A stretch of DNA of 64,000 nucleotides from an uncultured Psychrosphaera sp. (GTDB lineage Bacteria > Pseudomonadota > Gammaproteobacteria > Enterobacterales > Alteromonadaceae). Positions 49,530 to 59,670 of the stretch are shown here, in pieces. The position numbers and the translations under genes are program-made. Position 1 is the first letter of the stretch, and the number at the start of each line of letters is the position of its first letter. The DNA lies in NCBI RefSeq assembly GCF_947500655.1, contig NZ_CANMSK010000023.1, forward strand, positions 1 to 64,000, in the 5' to 3' direction. The notes under the pieces are model-generated. The model had not been told where the DNA came from and did no database searches. It saw nothing but the letters and a program-made list of their open reading frames with translations.

Positions 49530-52061
49530 TTAAGGCTTTTTCTGTAGCCATCTCATGTAGTCTATAAATGCCATAGGTTTGGCGTACAAATAACCTTGAG
49601 CTAAAGGACATGAAAGTGTTTTTAATATATCGGCAGTACCTTGAGTTTCAACGCCTTCAGCAACAACAGAAACACCTAACCGATTACCTAACATCATAGC
49701 CATCTCAGTAATGGTTCTATTACTCGGTGATTTGTCTATGTTCATAAAGCGTTTATCAATTTTAAGTTGATAAAAAGGTAATTGGCTTAAGTAATCCAAA
49801 CTTGAATAACCTGTACCAAAATTATCAATAGCAATTTTAAACCCTTGCTGGTGTAATTCAGTGATAACAGTTTTAGCCGCCTCAGGCTCTTCAAGAGTTG
49901 CCGATTCAGTTAACTCAAAAATAACAGAGGCAGGAGGTACTAAACTTTCAGTGATTATTGTTAAAATATGAGCAATAAGTCCATTGTCGGTTAAATCTTT
50001 ACTAGATATATTAATTGATACTGTGTGCTCAAAGCCAAGTTTGTAGAGTTTAGCGTGTTGATTTAAACCTTGCGTGATCACCCATTCAGTTAAATGATTT
50101 ATAGTTCCAGTTTCTTCGGCAATACTGATAATTCGCCTAGGAGAAATATAACCTAATTCGTTATGGTTCCACCTTAGCAATAATTCACTGCCTGAAACTT
50201 CACCCGTTTCCATATTTATTTGTGGTTGATGAAACAGCTCAAGATCATCTGAGTCGATTGCAGTTTGTAATTCAGCCGCAAGCTCAAAGCGTTTTTTAAT
50301 ATTTTCAGATTTTTGTTGTTCGTATCTAGTCCAATCATGTTTATTTTGTGTAGAACCCAATAGAGCTTGAAACGCTAAGGTTATAATATTTTCTTTATCA
50401 GTAGTATCATTTGGATAACTAACTACCCCCGCATAACAAGACACTGAAATAGCCGCACGGTTAACTGAAATGAAGGTAGAAACAGCCTCCTGAATAGCTA
50501 AAAAATTATCTGATAACGCTTCATCAGATAAGTCACCAACAAAAACAAGTGAAAAACAGGACTCTCCAACACGCGCCACATGAAAAGTTTCATTTTCAAG
50601 GTTATTTTCAAACTCATAAACAGAAGTTAAACCATCAGCATAACCTTCTACGTTATTAAATAACTGAATAAAGAATTCATCTGATATATCTTTACCTAAA
50701 CTTGGGATAAGCGTATTTGCTTCTGGAATTTCAAATAAAACTAAAGTGAATGATTTTTTATCGTTAATTAATTTTTGTAAAGCCGATTCTAACGCAGTTT
50801 TATTTGGTAATCGTGTAACAGAGTCATGATTAATTCTATATTCTTTATCTATTTCATTAGCATGAAATCTATCCATTAAAGCAATAGCCATAATAGAAAT
50901 TTCTGCGAGTACTCCTAACAAAGCAGCATTTCGGGTAAGAAAGCTATAAGAAACACCACCATTAAATGTCGCAATTCCTATACCTACACCTAAAAATAGA
51001 GGTAACCAAGACAATAAATAATATCTAACCCACATCAAACGTGCATTAATTACCATAGCCATCAAACTAAGCACGTAAACATAAACAAATAAAACAGCAG
51101 CAAAATAAAAAGGCGTTAATGTAGCTTCCGTAAAATACAAACCACTTAAAGCAAACACTAAAATCACTTTTGATGCAACCATACCTAAATTGACAAACCA
51201 AGGTTTTATTTTATCAAAACGTAGAAATGAAATAGCAAAGGTAAGAGCAAAAGTTAAACCTGAAAAATGGGTAAGCATTAAATGTTGATTGAGCCATTTA
51301 GCAACGGTAAATGGAAAAACGTAAAACGCAAATCCATTAATTAAAACAATCGCAAGACCACCAAAAATAATATAGCCAATATAATTAAAATATGACGGGT
51401 CGCCTATTCCTCTGAACATAATAAAGTTATAAATAATCATGATCAGTACAACACCGATAAAACCACCAATTAGCATTAATTGGGCGCTGCTTCTTAACTG
51501 AGATTTATCCACAGGCTCAATAACAATGGGAGAGCCGCTAGCGCCATTGGTTTCTATATGAATATATAAAGATTGATTATGATGCATGCCATGATTTATG
51601 TTTATTTGAGGGATAACATAAACAAAATTATTTTTAGAGTAAACCGTATCTCCTACTTTTTTAGTGTGTATCACTTTATCCTTACTCATTAAGTAAAAGG
51701 TGATTTTATCTAATGTGGGGTTATCAACTGTAACGTTAAAAGGCTGGGATAAAACATCTTCATTTGGTTTTAAAGTTACTTTATACCAAACACTAAAAAC
51801 CAATGAATCTGGAGAGTGTATCTCTTTATTTGAATCGGCATACATACCAGAAGGCAGTTTAGAAACTTGAGGTAATGACAGTTTATTTTCACTGTCATCT
51901 ATATAATTTATATTAAATTTATTTTTAAATGGTTGGCTTTTACTAGAAACCGAATTGTTATCAGGAGCTTTATCTCTATGAATTTCAAAGGCAAGAATCG
52001 CAATAACGATAGCAACCAGCACCATTAAAACTTGAATCACTTTATGTTTACGTAAAGACAT
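49530..52061 (-). CDS. 7TM-DISM membrane protein with degenerate GGDEF and altered EAL domains
   Basis: An 843-residue protein when started at the ATG at 52061 (MSLRKHKVIQVL); an ATG- or GTG-type extension of 34 codons upstream has no signal character. N-terminal anchor, a periplasmic DISM-type sandwich (45-185), seven membrane helices (195-395, 7TMR-DISM), then GGDEF and EAL domains. The GGDEF signature is G-E-S-C-F (499-503), so no cyclase activity is expected. The EAL domain keeps ExLxR (E626-R630) and AEGVE, but the metal-binding DDFGTG is D746-N747-FGTG, losing one metal ligand of well-studied phosphodiesterases. It may be a weak phosphodiesterase or a c-di-GMP receptor. It stands alone between the tRNA and dcd. 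Confidence 0.87.
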   Translation of the reverse strand: MSLRKHKVIQVLMVLVAIVIAILAFEIHRDKAPDNNSVSSKSQPFKNKFNINYIDDSENKLSLPQVSKLPSGMYADSNKEIHSPDSLVFSVWYKVTLKPNEDVLSQPFNVTVDNPTLDKITFYLMSKDKVIHTKKVGDTVYSKNNFVYVIPQININHGMHHNQSLYIHIETNGASGSPIVIEPVDKSQLRSSAQLMLIGGFIGVVLIMIIYNFIMFRGIGDPSYFNYIGYIIFGGLAIVLINGFAFYVFPFTVAKWLNQHLMLTHFSGLTFALTFAISFLRFDKIKPWFVNLGMVASKVILVFALSGLYFTEATLTPFYFAAVLFVYVYVLSLMAMVINARLMWVRYYLLSWLPLFLGVGIGIATFNGGVSYSFLTRNAALLGVLAEISIMAIALMDRFHANEIDKEYRINHDSVTRLPNKTALESALQKLINDKKSFTLVLFEIPEANTLIPSLGKDISDEFFIQLFNNVEGYADGLTSVYEFENNLENETFHVARVGESCFSLVFVGDLSDEALSDNFLAIQEAVSTFISVNRAAISVSCYAGVVSYPNDTTDKENIITLAFQALLGSTQNKHDWTRYEQQKSENIKKRFELAAELQTAIDSDDLELFHQPQINMETGEVSGSELLLRWNHNELGYISPRRIISIAEETGTINHLTEWVITQGLNQHAKLYKLGFEHTVSINISSKDLTDNGLIAHILTIITESLVPPASVIFELTESATLEEPEAAKTVITELHQQGFKIAIDNFGTGYSSLDYLSQLPFYQLKIDKRFMNIDKSPSNRTITEMAMMLGNRLGVSVVAEGVETQGTADILKTLSCPLAQGYLYAKPMAFIDYMRWLQKKP

Positions 52062-52190
52062 TTGATTGCCAACTCCGTTTGGTTCAGTAAAAAAACGAGT
52101 ACAAATTGATTGAAGGTAACTTAGATAAAAAACCGCATGACCAACCCGTATTTCTCCTGACAACCAATACCCAATTAAAATTCAATAAAG

Positions 52191-52224
52191 AAAAAGTCCT
52201 AAAATTATCTTACTAGGCCTTTTA
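52191..52224 (-). terminator. Terminator after dcd
   Basis: On the minus strand AAAAGGCCTA pairs with TAGGACTTTT (one internal mismatch) around a 12-base loop and runs into CTTTTTCTTT. It lies 42 bases past the dcd stop. Confidence 0.6.
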
Positions 52225-52265
52225 TTTACTACACACTCATAACCTATTTATTAATATAAACGGCT

Positions 52266-52850
52266 TTATCCATCTTGATTAATACGACTACCATCTGCGC
52301 CTGCTTGATTTTTATACTTTGCATCAACTCTTGATGTATAAGGCTTAGCCGCAGGTGCTGACATAGTTTCAAAACTTAACGCACCTATTTTCATCTGTGG
52401 CTTTAATGCTAAAGGTAACTTGCCACTGTTATAAAATTCTAACACTATGTTGCCAGACCAACCGGGATCAATTCTATGTGCGGTAACATGAACCATTAAA
52501 CCTAAACGGGCTAATGACGAACGTCCGTCTAACCAACCAACTAAATCACTTGGTAAAGTTATTGACTCATAAGTCATTGCTAGTGCAAGTTCACCTGGGT
52601 GTAAAAAGAAGGCTTTGTCTGCATCAATTGTGATCTCATCACTCATAACTGACTCTAATGCAATTTCTGTTTCGTGCTTTGGTCCACTTAAATCAATATA
52701 CGGTGCAGAATGTTCTTGAAACACTCTAAATTTATTACCTAAAGTTAAATCGACCGTAACGCCAGAAATAGCATCATCAGATGGGCGAGGTGATATACCA
52801 ATTTTATTATCATTAAGGCATTTAATAATATCTGTGTCGCAAAGACGCAT
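52266..52850 (-). CDS. dcd: dCTP deaminase
   Basis: Converts dCTP to dUTP for thymidylate synthesis. 194 residues, the usual size (193 in E. coli). Conserved features include the N-terminal MRLCDTDI, the substrate segment [10 protein letters not shown], the catalytic-core segment [20 protein letters not shown] with its Arg/His and the downstream Glu, and the C-terminal [12 protein letters not shown]. It follows mrp on the same strand with an 83-base gap; mrp-dcd is a common neighbour pair in gammaproteobacteria. Confidence 0.97.
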   Translation of the reverse strand: MRLCDTDIIKCLNDNKIGISPRPSDDAISGVTVDLTLGNKFRVFQEHSAPYIDLSGPKHETEIALESVMSDEITIDADKAFFLHPGELALAMTYESITLPSDLVGWLDGRSSLARLGLMVHVTAHRIDPGWSGNIVLEFYNSGKLPLALKPQMKIGALSFETMSAPAAKPYTSRVDAKYKNQAGADGSRINQDG

Positions 52851-52887
52851 TGTCTATCCTAATTTAGGTTAAGTATTGTATTCATTA

Positions 52888-52908
52888 GGAACTATCGCTG
52901 ATAGTTCC
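52888..52908. terminator. Hairpin between mrp and dcd
   Basis: A perfect 9-bp stem GGAACTATC / GATAGTTCC with a 3-base loop. No T tract follows on the minus strand, so it may be an intercistronic processing or attenuation stem instead of a full terminator. Confidence 0.45.
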
Positions 52909-52933
52909 CTATTTAAAATAATTGAGATGTTAA

Positions 52934-54070
52934 CTAACCGAGAGTGATCACCGACTCAGTTTGTTTTGATAACTGCATCATAAGTGAAAATGCCAGTTGG
53001 TGATACTCCAACGCCGAATTTTCATCAGTAGCAGCTTTATTAACTGCATAAGGAGTGCCTTCATCTGCACATTCTCTTACCACAGGTAATAAAGGCAACT
53101 GAGCTAACAAGGCTACGTTATGTTTGTTCGCACAATCACGTCCGCCGTTTTGTCCAAATAAATAATGCGTTTTTCCACAGCCATCACAAATAAATTGACT
53201 CATATTTTCAACTAAGCCCAATATCGGTGTATTCACTTTATTGAACATATTTATGCCTTTTTCAGCATCTGCTAACGCAACATTTTGTGGCGTTGTCACA
53301 ATTAAAGCACCATCACATTTAATATTTTCAGACATAGTTAATTGTATGTCGCCAGTACCCGGTGGCATATCCACTAATAATACATCGAGTTCTGGCCAGT
53401 TAGTTTCATTAATAACCTGCATTAATGCTTTAGATGCCATTGGCCCACGCCAAATTGTTGCTTTATCTTCAGGAACCACAAAGCCGATAGAATTTAAAGA
53501 AACGCCAAAACGCTCAAACGGCTCCATGGTTTTACCATCTTTAGAGGTAATAGACTTACCAGCCAAACCAAACATAATAGGAACAGAAGGACCATAGATG
53601 TCAGCATCTAACACACCAACTTTCACGCCTTGTTGCGCTAAACAAACGGCTAAATTAGTCGTAACGGTTGATTTACCAACTCCACCTTTGCCAGAAGCCA
53701 CAGCAACCACTAATTTAATATTCTCAATTTGATGTTTACTGGTCACTGTTGGTTTATAAGTAAATTTGATAGGTGTTATTAGTTGAGTTTGTTGTTGTAA
53801 TAAACCTGTTATTTCAGGTGCTAGTTTTCCTAATAAAATAGGTAACTCAACTTCAAACGTATCATTGTTTAAGCCGATAGCAATTTGTCCGTATATTCCA
53901 TTTGGAAAAAGAGGGTGCGATAAATCATTTAACGCTTGTCGTAATTGTTGTTTTTGCGCGCTTAAACTTTCACTTTTATCGTGGTTACTCCCTTGGTTTT
54001 GCTCCGAGTTTGACCCTAACTTAGCCTTGGCATTGCTTTTTGACTTAGAAAATAAATTGGTAAATTTCAT
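52934..54070 (-). CDS. mrp: Mrp/ApbC, iron-sulfur cluster carrier ATPase
   Basis: Cytoplasmic P-loop protein that binds and transfers Fe-S clusters. 378 residues: an N-terminal MIP18-like segment, P-loop SGKGGVGKSTVTTN with both lysines, switch DADIYGPSVPIMFG, the DMPPGTGDIQ segment, and the Fe-S-binding CxxC (FICDGCGK). Length is close to E. coli Mrp (369). The gene is divergent from metG, the classical arrangement, with 203 bases between that hold a palindromic repeat. Confidence 0.95.
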   Translation of the reverse strand: MKFTNLFSKSKSNAKAKLGSNSEQNQGSNHDKSESLSAQKQQLRQALNDLSHPLFPNGIYGQIAIGLNNDTFEVELPILLGKLAPEITGLLQQQTQLITPIKFTYKPTVTSKHQIENIKLVVAVASGKGGVGKSTVTTNLAVCLAQQGVKVGVLDADIYGPSVPIMFGLAGKSITSKDGKTMEPFERFGVSLNSIGFVVPEDKATIWRGPMASKALMQVINETNWPELDVLLVDMPPGTGDIQLTMSENIKCDGALIVTTPQNVALADAEKGINMFNKVNTPILGLVENMSQFICDGCGKTHYLFGQNGGRDCANKHNVALLAQLPLLPVVRECADEGTPYAVNKAATDENSALEYHQLAFSLMMQLSKQTESVITLG

Positions 54071-54191
54071 TATTGGCTTAATCTTTATCTTGATAGGTGC
54101 AAATATGCGGTAAATTATGTAACATCACCCGCCTAAACTCTAGCGTTTTGATGAATTGTTCACTAAGTAACACACCAACTCGTTATGTAAA

Positions 54192-54236
54192 TACCAATTG
54201 TATTTATGAATTAGTCATTCATTAATACAATCGGTA
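54192..54236. repeat. 45-base palindromic element between mrp and metG
   Basis: Two 20-base arms (TACCAATTGTATTTATGAAT and a complement matching at 18 of 20 positions) flank the pentamer TAGTC. A related 43-base hairpin with the same ATACCAAT ends is at 62788-62830. It resembles a short extragenic palindromic repeat or a minimal MITE and not an operator. Confidence 0.7.
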
Positions 54237-54273
54237 CATCTAACAACTTGTTTATAAAGGTTTTTTCATAGTT

Positions 54274-56304
54274 ATGCCAACAAACAAATCAAACCGCAGA
54301 ATTTTAATAACCAGTGCCCTTCCGTATGCCAATGGTCCAATACATTTAGGTCACTTACTTGAATATATTCAAACTGACATTTGGTCGCGCTTTCAAAAAT
54401 CTCAAGGCCACGAATGTTATTACGTTTGTGCGGATGATGCCCACGGCACACCCATTATGCTTAAAGCTCAAGAGCAAGGCATTACACCAGAGGAAATGGT
54501 TGCTAAAACAGGTATTGAACACAAACAAGATTTTGATGATTTTTTAATTGAGTTTGATAACTACCACAGCACCCACAGTGAAGAAAACAAAGAGTTATCG
54601 GCATTAATATATAACAAACTGAATGACGCTGGGTTTATTGCTAAGCGTTCTATCAGCCAGTTATTTGATCCTGAAAAGCAAATGTTTTTACCGGACCGTT
54701 TTGTCAAAGGTACTTGCCCTAAATGTGGCGCAGATGATCAAAATGGCGATAACTGTGATAAATGTGGCGCAACTTATACACCTACTGATTTAGTAAATCC
54801 TAAATCAGTGATCTCTGGTGCAACTCCAATAATGAAAGACTCTGAGCATTATTTCTTTGATCTGCCTAAATTCGAACCTATGTTAAAACAATGGTTACAC
54901 AGTGGCAGCATTCAAACAGAAATGGCTAACAAGCTAGAAGAATGGTTTGAACAAGGTTTACAACAGTGGGACATTAGCCGTGACGCGCCTTATTTTGGTT
55001 TTGAAATACCAAATGCACCGGGTAAATATTTCTACGTTTGGTTAGATGCGCCAATTGGCTACATGGCAAGTTTCAAAAACTTATGTAACAAAAACGGCGT
55101 TAACTTTGACGAGTTTTGGCAAGAAGGTTCAGATACTGAGCTTTATCACTTTATTGGTAAAGACATTATCTACTTCCACAGCCTATTTTGGCCAGCCATG
55201 CTTGAAGGCGCTAAGTTCCGTAAGCCAACCAATGTATTCGCCCACGGTTTTGTAACCGTTAATGGTGAAAAAATGTCGAAATCTCGTGGCACATTTATCA
55301 AAGCGAGAACGTTTTTAGATCATTTAAACCCTGAATATTTACGTTACTACTTTGCGTCTAAGTTAAATAGCGGCATTACTGACTTAGACTTAAATCTTGA
55401 TGATTTTGGTCAAAAAGTAAATTCAGACTTAATTGGTAAAGTGGTTAACATTGCCAGCCGTTGTGCCGGTTTTGTTAAAAAACGTTACGATAGCAAGTTA
55501 TCTGACAACATAGATAACCCAGAGTTACTAGCTGAATTCCAACAAGCTAAAGAAAGTATTACTACATGTTATGAAAATCGTGAATTTGCCAAAGCAATTC
55601 GTGAGATCATGGCTCTTGCTGATAAAGCTAACAAATATATTGATGACAAAGCCCCTTGGGTCACCGTTAAAGACGATGCATTACAACAACAAACTCACGA
55701 TGTTTGCTCTATGGGTATTAACTTATTCCGTATATTAATGGTGTATTTAAAACCTGTATTACCAAATATGGCTGCGGAAGTTGAAAGCTTCTTAAATTCT
55801 GAGTTAACTTGGGTTTCAGTTGATAATAACTTAATGGGTCATGAAATTAATAAATTCAAAGCGTTAATGCAGCGTGTTGATATGGATAAAGTAGCCAAAA
55901 TGGTTGATGACTCTAAAGACAATTTGGTTGCTGCAAAACCAGTTGCAACAGGCCCATTAGCAGATGATCCAATTGCAGCAGAAATTGAATTTGATGATTT
56001 TGCTAAAATCGACTTACGTATTGCTAAAATCGTAAAAGCGGAACACGTTGAAGGTGCTGAAAAACTGCTTAAATTCCAACTAGATATTGGCGGTGAAACT
56101 CGTCAAATATTATCTGGGATAAAAGCGGCATACACGCCAGAAGAATTGGAAGGTAAATTAACCGTTGTTGTTGCCAACCTTAAACCTAGAAAAATGCGTT
56201 TTGGCATGTCAGAAGGCATGATCTTAGCCGCAGGTCCTGGTGGAAAAGAGCTTTGGATTTTAGAACCGCACGACGGCGCTCAGCCTGGCATGCGAGTGAT
56301 GTAA
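54274..56304 (+). CDS. metG: Methionyl-tRNA synthetase
   Basis: Charges tRNA-Met. 676 residues, the same length class as E. coli MetG (677). The HIGH-type motif is HLGH ([11 protein letters not shown]), the zinc knuckle is [18 protein letters not shown], and the KMSKS loop is [10 protein letters not shown]. The C-terminal tRNA-binding (EMAP/Trbp111) domain that dimerises is present from about 575 ([20 protein letters not shown]). It is divergent from mrp and ends before a strong terminator. Confidence 0.98.
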   Translation: MPTNKSNRRILITSALPYANGPIHLGHLLEYIQTDIWSRFQKSQGHECYYVCADDAHGTPIMLKAQEQGITPEEMVAKTGIEHKQDFDDFLIEFDNYHSTHSEENKELSALIYNKLNDAGFIAKRSISQLFDPEKQMFLPDRFVKGTCPKCGADDQNGDNCDKCGATYTPTDLVNPKSVISGATPIMKDSEHYFFDLPKFEPMLKQWLHSGSIQTEMANKLEEWFEQGLQQWDISRDAPYFGFEIPNAPGKYFYVWLDAPIGYMASFKNLCNKNGVNFDEFWQEGSDTELYHFIGKDIIYFHSLFWPAMLEGAKFRKPTNVFAHGFVTVNGEKMSKSRGTFIKARTFLDHLNPEYLRYYFASKLNSGITDLDLNLDDFGQKVNSDLIGKVVNIASRCAGFVKKRYDSKLSDNIDNPELLAEFQQAKESITTCYENREFAKAIREIMALADKANKYIDDKAPWVTVKDDALQQQTHDVCSMGINLFRILMVYLKPVLPNMAAEVESFLNSELTWVSVDNNLMGHEINKFKALMQRVDMDKVAKMVDDSKDNLVAAKPVATGPLADDPIAAEIEFDDFAKIDLRIAKIVKAEHVEGAEKLLKFQLDIGGETRQILSGIKAAYTPEELEGKLTVVVANLKPRKMRFGMSEGMILAAGPGGKELWILEPHDGAQPGMRVM

Positions 56305-56330
56305 TCCTTATTATTCATAAGCTAACTAAC

Positions 56331-56360
56331 AAAAAGCAGAGATAACATCTCTGCTTTTTT
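56331..56360 (+). terminator. Terminator of metG
   Basis: A stem of about 13 bp (AAAAAGCAGAGAT / ATCTCTGCTTTTT) with a four-base loop ends in six T, 27 bases past the metG stop. Confidence 0.9.
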
Positions 56361-56456
56361 GTAGCTAAAAGTAAATAAATAAGCTTAAATGAAGGAGAAA
56401 TAGCCCCTAGCCTAAATGATTTTTTTTATTCATAATGCGTTAAGCTAAAAAATAAA

Positions 56457-56484
56457 AGTATCAATTAACAAGTTAATTGATACT
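56457..56484. promoter_or_regulatory. 28-bp palindrome upstream of the acyl-CoA synthetase, candidate operator
   Basis: AGTATCAATTAAC, two bases, then its exact complement: 13 perfect pairs. It lies 57-84 bases before the ATG, where a promoter is expected. A two-base turn is too tight for a good RNA hairpin, so a dimeric repressor or activator site is more likely. It does not match the FadR or PsrA consensus that I know. Confidence 0.55.
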
Positions 56485-56540
56485 AAGTACACAATCTCAA
56501 TCAACAGATTATTTAATAATAAATATAAAAGGCGGAATCA

Positions 56541-58205
56541 ATGGATAAAAGCCAATTCACTCCATTACAGTGGTTAGATCATTGGGCTGAAACAACGCCA
56601 AATAAAGTATTTTTACACCAACCAGTAAACCGAGTGGTTCAAACTCATACTTGGTCTGAAGTGAAAACGAAAGTAGAAAACATCGCAGCTTCACTACATC
56701 ACCTTGGTTTTACCAAAGGCGATAAAATAGCCATTCTTTCAAAAAACTGTGCTGAATGGTTAATTGCTGACTTAGCAATAATGCGCGCTGGCATGATCAG
56801 CGTTCCTATTTACCCTTCTGCCAATGCTGAGACTATTCAATATGTGTTAGAGCATTCAGAGTCAAAAGCCGCATTTATCGGTAAATTAGATAAATGGCAA
56901 GATGCTGACGTTGGCGTTAAAGGTGCCGTTGTTCGTTTATCTATGGGTTACGAAACTATGCCTTGTCAGTACGACTGGCGTAAACTGCAAACTTTAGTCG
57001 CTCATGATGAAGCATTACCAATACATGCACCTGACTTAGATGAAACCATTTCTATTATTTATACGTCGGGCAGCACAGGTAATCCTAAAGGTGCGGTTAT
57101 TAGCTATCGTGCATTTAACTGGGCAAACTCTGAAATTGTTAGCTTGTTAGAAATAACAGATAAAGACAGAATGTTGTCTTATTTACCGCTTGCACATATT
57201 ACCGAACGCTGTTTTGTTGAAGGTGTGGCTTATCACGCTAATACAACATTATACTTCACTGAGTCACTTGAGTTTTTTGTCGAGGATTTAAAATATGCAA
57301 ATCCTACCGCATTCTTCTCAGTTCCACGCTTGTGGAGCCTGTTCCAGAAAAATATTATTGATAAAATTGGTAACAGCAAACTTAACTTTTTGTTATCGGT
57401 TCCTTTAGTATCTAGCCTTATTAAACGTAAAATCCAAAAAGGGTTAGGCTTACAAGATGCAAGATTACTTGCTTGTGGCTCTGCACCTATCTCACCTTCA
57501 ATCCTGCATTGGTATCACAAAATAGGTTTGAATGTCTGTGAAGCATGGGGCATGACAGAAAACTGTATTTACGCAGTTGGTTGTTTTCCGTTTGAAGAAA
57601 AACTTATTGGAACGATTGGCCGTGCATTACCAGGTTGTGAAATAAAAACCACAGATGAAGGCGAACTGCTATTTAAAAGTGGTGGCTTGTTTGATGGCTA
57701 TTATAAAAATGAACAAGCGACTAAAGAATCGTTTACTGAAGATGGATTTTTCAAAACGGGCGATTTAGGCCAAATAGACCCTGAAACAGGTGCCATTACT
57801 ATTATTGGTCGAGTAAAAGACAACTTTAAAACAGCAAAAGGCAAGTTTGTCTCTCCTGTTCCTATTGAGAAGATGTTAGCGCAAGACCCACATATTGAGC
57901 TGTTATGTATTTTAGGCTCTGGTATGGCCGCGCCTGTCGCCTTAGTTCAGCTTTCTGAAGGTGCATCATCACTACCAAAAGAGCAAGTGGCTGAGTCTTT
58001 AAAAGAAAATCTACTATCAGTGAATAACCATTTAGAGTCCCATGAAAGAGTTGGAGCTGTAGTGGTCGTGTCTGAACCTTGGACACCTGAAAACGATGTA
58101 TTAACACCTACGTTAAAAATTAAACGTCATGTGTTACATAAACAGTTTGCTGAGCGTATTGAAGAACTTAAAGGACAAGTTGTTATTTGGGAGTCTGATC
58201 TCTGA
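56541..58205 (+). CDS. AMP-forming long-chain acyl-CoA synthetase
   Basis: ANL-superfamily enzyme that activates fatty acids to acyl-CoA through an acyl-AMP. 554 residues, with P-loop IIYTSGSTGNPKGAVIS, the LPLAHITER segment, AWGMTE at the A5 position, and the hinge TGDLGQIDPETGAITIIGRVKD followed by KTAKGKFVSPVPIE. It resembles the FadD15/FAA-type group more than E. coli FadD. It starts 8 bases after AGGCGG and stands as a single gene between two terminators, with a candidate operator upstream. The chain-length preference cannot be told. Confidence 0.9.
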   Translation: MDKSQFTPLQWLDHWAETTPNKVFLHQPVNRVVQTHTWSEVKTKVENIAASLHHLGFTKGDKIAILSKNCAEWLIADLAIMRAGMISVPIYPSANAETIQYVLEHSESKAAFIGKLDKWQDADVGVKGAVVRLSMGYETMPCQYDWRKLQTLVAHDEALPIHAPDLDETISIIYTSGSTGNPKGAVISYRAFNWANSEIVSLLEITDKDRMLSYLPLAHITERCFVEGVAYHANTTLYFTESLEFFVEDLKYANPTAFFSVPRLWSLFQKNIIDKIGNSKLNFLLSVPLVSSLIKRKIQKGLGLQDARLLACGSAPISPSILHWYHKIGLNVCEAWGMTENCIYAVGCFPFEEKLIGTIGRALPGCEIKTTDEGELLFKSGGLFDGYYKNEQATKESFTEDGFFKTGDLGQIDPETGAITIIGRVKDNFKTAKGKFVSPVPIEKMLAQDPHIELLCILGSGMAAPVALVQLSEGASSLPKEQVAESLKENLLSVNNHLESHERVGAVVVVSEPWTPENDVLTPTLKIKRHVLHKQFAERIEELKGQVVIWESDL

Positions 58206-58231
58206 TCAAGATTGAATAATAATACATAAAT

Positions 58232-58258
58232 AAAAAAGAGGCTTTCGCCTCTTTTTTT
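58232..58258. terminator. Bidirectional terminator between acyl-CoA synthetase and lipase genes
   Basis: AAAAAAGAGGC / GCCTCTTTTTTT with a four-base loop, between two convergent genes (stops at 58205 and 58276). The A and T tracts on both sides serve both strands. Confidence 0.9.
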
Positions 58259-58275
58259 GTTTTTATTATTTGGGA

Positions 58276-59430
58276 TTAATAATCTTTAACTTCAAACTGG
58301 TCATCTGAAGGGTCTGCTGTATAGCGCCCTTCAACCTGGTCCCATTGTTCGTCATCATTCATCATTGTTCTTATATGATTGTCAGATGAGCTCGCACTCG
58401 CAGCATCATAACCGGTTTCTGAACGTTTGCCCCACCAATTAATAGTTACCTCTTCTGGTGCGTCATACGCCATTGACATGAAATACCATTTACGAGCATG
58501 AACATGCTTATCAGCAATAGCAACTGAACTTAAATACCAAAAACGATTATTAATTAAAGCAACATGCTTTTCTAAATCTGTGTTTTGGTCGCCAACCCAT
58601 AAATCAAAAATGGCAGATGTTTTATACCAAGTAACCGCTGTATTTTGCTTAGAGATCATATCTTCAATGTAAGAACGAACTCGCTCTCCAGTCCAATCAC
58701 CACTTAAATAACTTTTATCACCTTGCGACCAGAATGGGTCAAGTAAATCAACTCTCCCTGGCATTAAAGAAGCTGATACAGACCCGTCATTCACACCTTC
58801 ATTAATTTTTTTTGCAACAACAACAGCAAGCTGATTACCTAAAGAGTGTCCCACAAAGCGAATATCACCTGATGAATTGCCTTTTAATGCTGTAGTAATA
58901 TGCTTGAATGACAAACCACCTAAAGATTCGTTTGGCGACTGCACAGTACTATAGCTGCCATCATCTAAACGGTAACGCATTCCTTTATCACCTTGAACGC
59001 TCCAAATTTTAGCTTCAGCGTCTTTTAATTCGCTCTCATCTGCAAATTGGCCCCAGTGATAAATACCGACATTCCAACCTTGGTATTTCCAAGCTTTTGC
59101 GGTATTAGCATCAACATCATCAAAGTAAAAATCTTCTACGCTATAGTCATCTTCAGCCATACCACTTTGCCAACCATGAAAATAAATCACAGTAGGCTTA
59201 GACGGATCATAATAAGCAACATCATCAATGATTACGTTACTGTTATTATCGACTCCTTTCTCTTGATTTTCATTGCCATTGTTATCAACATTAACCCAAT
59301 GTAAGCCGTAATTTAAATATTCCTCACCGGACGCTTGTGCAATGCTAGACAGTGTTATTACCAGCCCCAACAGTACTGATTTAATTATATTGTGATGTGA
59401 ACTTTTAGTTTTTTGCATACATAATCTCAT
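58276..59430 (-). CDS. Secreted lipase-like alpha/beta hydrolase
   Basis: About 384 residues if started at the ATG at 59430; an ATG four codons later (MQKTKSSHH) is equally possible and neither has a strong ribosome-binding site. A signal peptide (IIKSVLLGLVITLSSIAQA) is followed by an alpha/beta-hydrolase fold. It shows the oxyanion segment VIYFHGWQSG, the nucleophile elbow FVGHSLGNQ, an acidic residue in VDLLDPF, and His candidates in DKHVHARKW. The pattern is of the lipase class 3/pancreatic-lipase-like type, but family placement is loose and the substrate is unknown. It is preceded by a long leader region with stem-loops and convergent with the acyl-CoA synthetase. Confidence 0.75.
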   Translation of the reverse strand: MRLCMQKTKSSHHNIIKSVLLGLVITLSSIAQASGEEYLNYGLHWVNVDNNGNENQEKGVDNNSNVIIDDVAYYDPSKPTVIYFHGWQSGMAEDDYSVEDFYFDDVDANTAKAWKYQGWNVGIYHWGQFADESELKDAEAKIWSVQGDKGMRYRLDDGSYSTVQSPNESLGGLSFKHITTALKGNSSGDIRFVGHSLGNQLAVVVAKKINEGVNDGSVSASLMPGRVDLLDPFWSQGDKSYLSGDWTGERVRSYIEDMISKQNTAVTWYKTSAIFDLWVGDQNTDLEKHVALINNRFWYLSSVAIADKHVHARKWYFMSMAYDAPEEVTINWWGKRSETGYDAASASSSDNHIRTMMNDDEQWDQVEGRYTADPSDDQFEVKDY

Positions 59431-59640
59431 ATTTATAGTTTTACTTATGAACAATCTCTGCTCATAAGAACCCTGTTGTCAGCGCCTCCCTCTTTGGAGA
59501 AGTCACCGGATAATAATTATCATAAGAAAGACGATGTCCCTCAGTACATAATACCGAGGTAATATATAACTCTAAGTAAGATTTGTCATAATAAAGAATG
59601 GAAGGATGGTATTTGGTTTTTTTAGATGTTGTTTAGGTTT
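59431..59640 (-). promoter_or_regulatory. Long leader of the lipase gene with possible RNA structure
   Basis: About 200 bases without a reading frame. On the minus strand there is an 8-bp stem CCTCGGTA / TACTGAGG (59539-59559, one G-U pair). It is followed closer to the gene by a GC-rich stretch (TTCTCC...GGGAGG, around 59482-59504) that could pair around AAAGA. It stands out as the most GC-rich intergenic piece in its neighbourhood. I do not recognise it as a known riboswitch. Confidence 0.35.
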
Positions 59641-59670
59641 AGCTACTCGCCTTATTTAACTTACACCAAT

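Noticed and set aside
59431..59640. c-di-GMP (GEMM), glycine or cobalamin riboswitch in the lipase leader
   Set aside because: None of the conserved core segments of these classes can be found; kept only as an unclassified structured leader.
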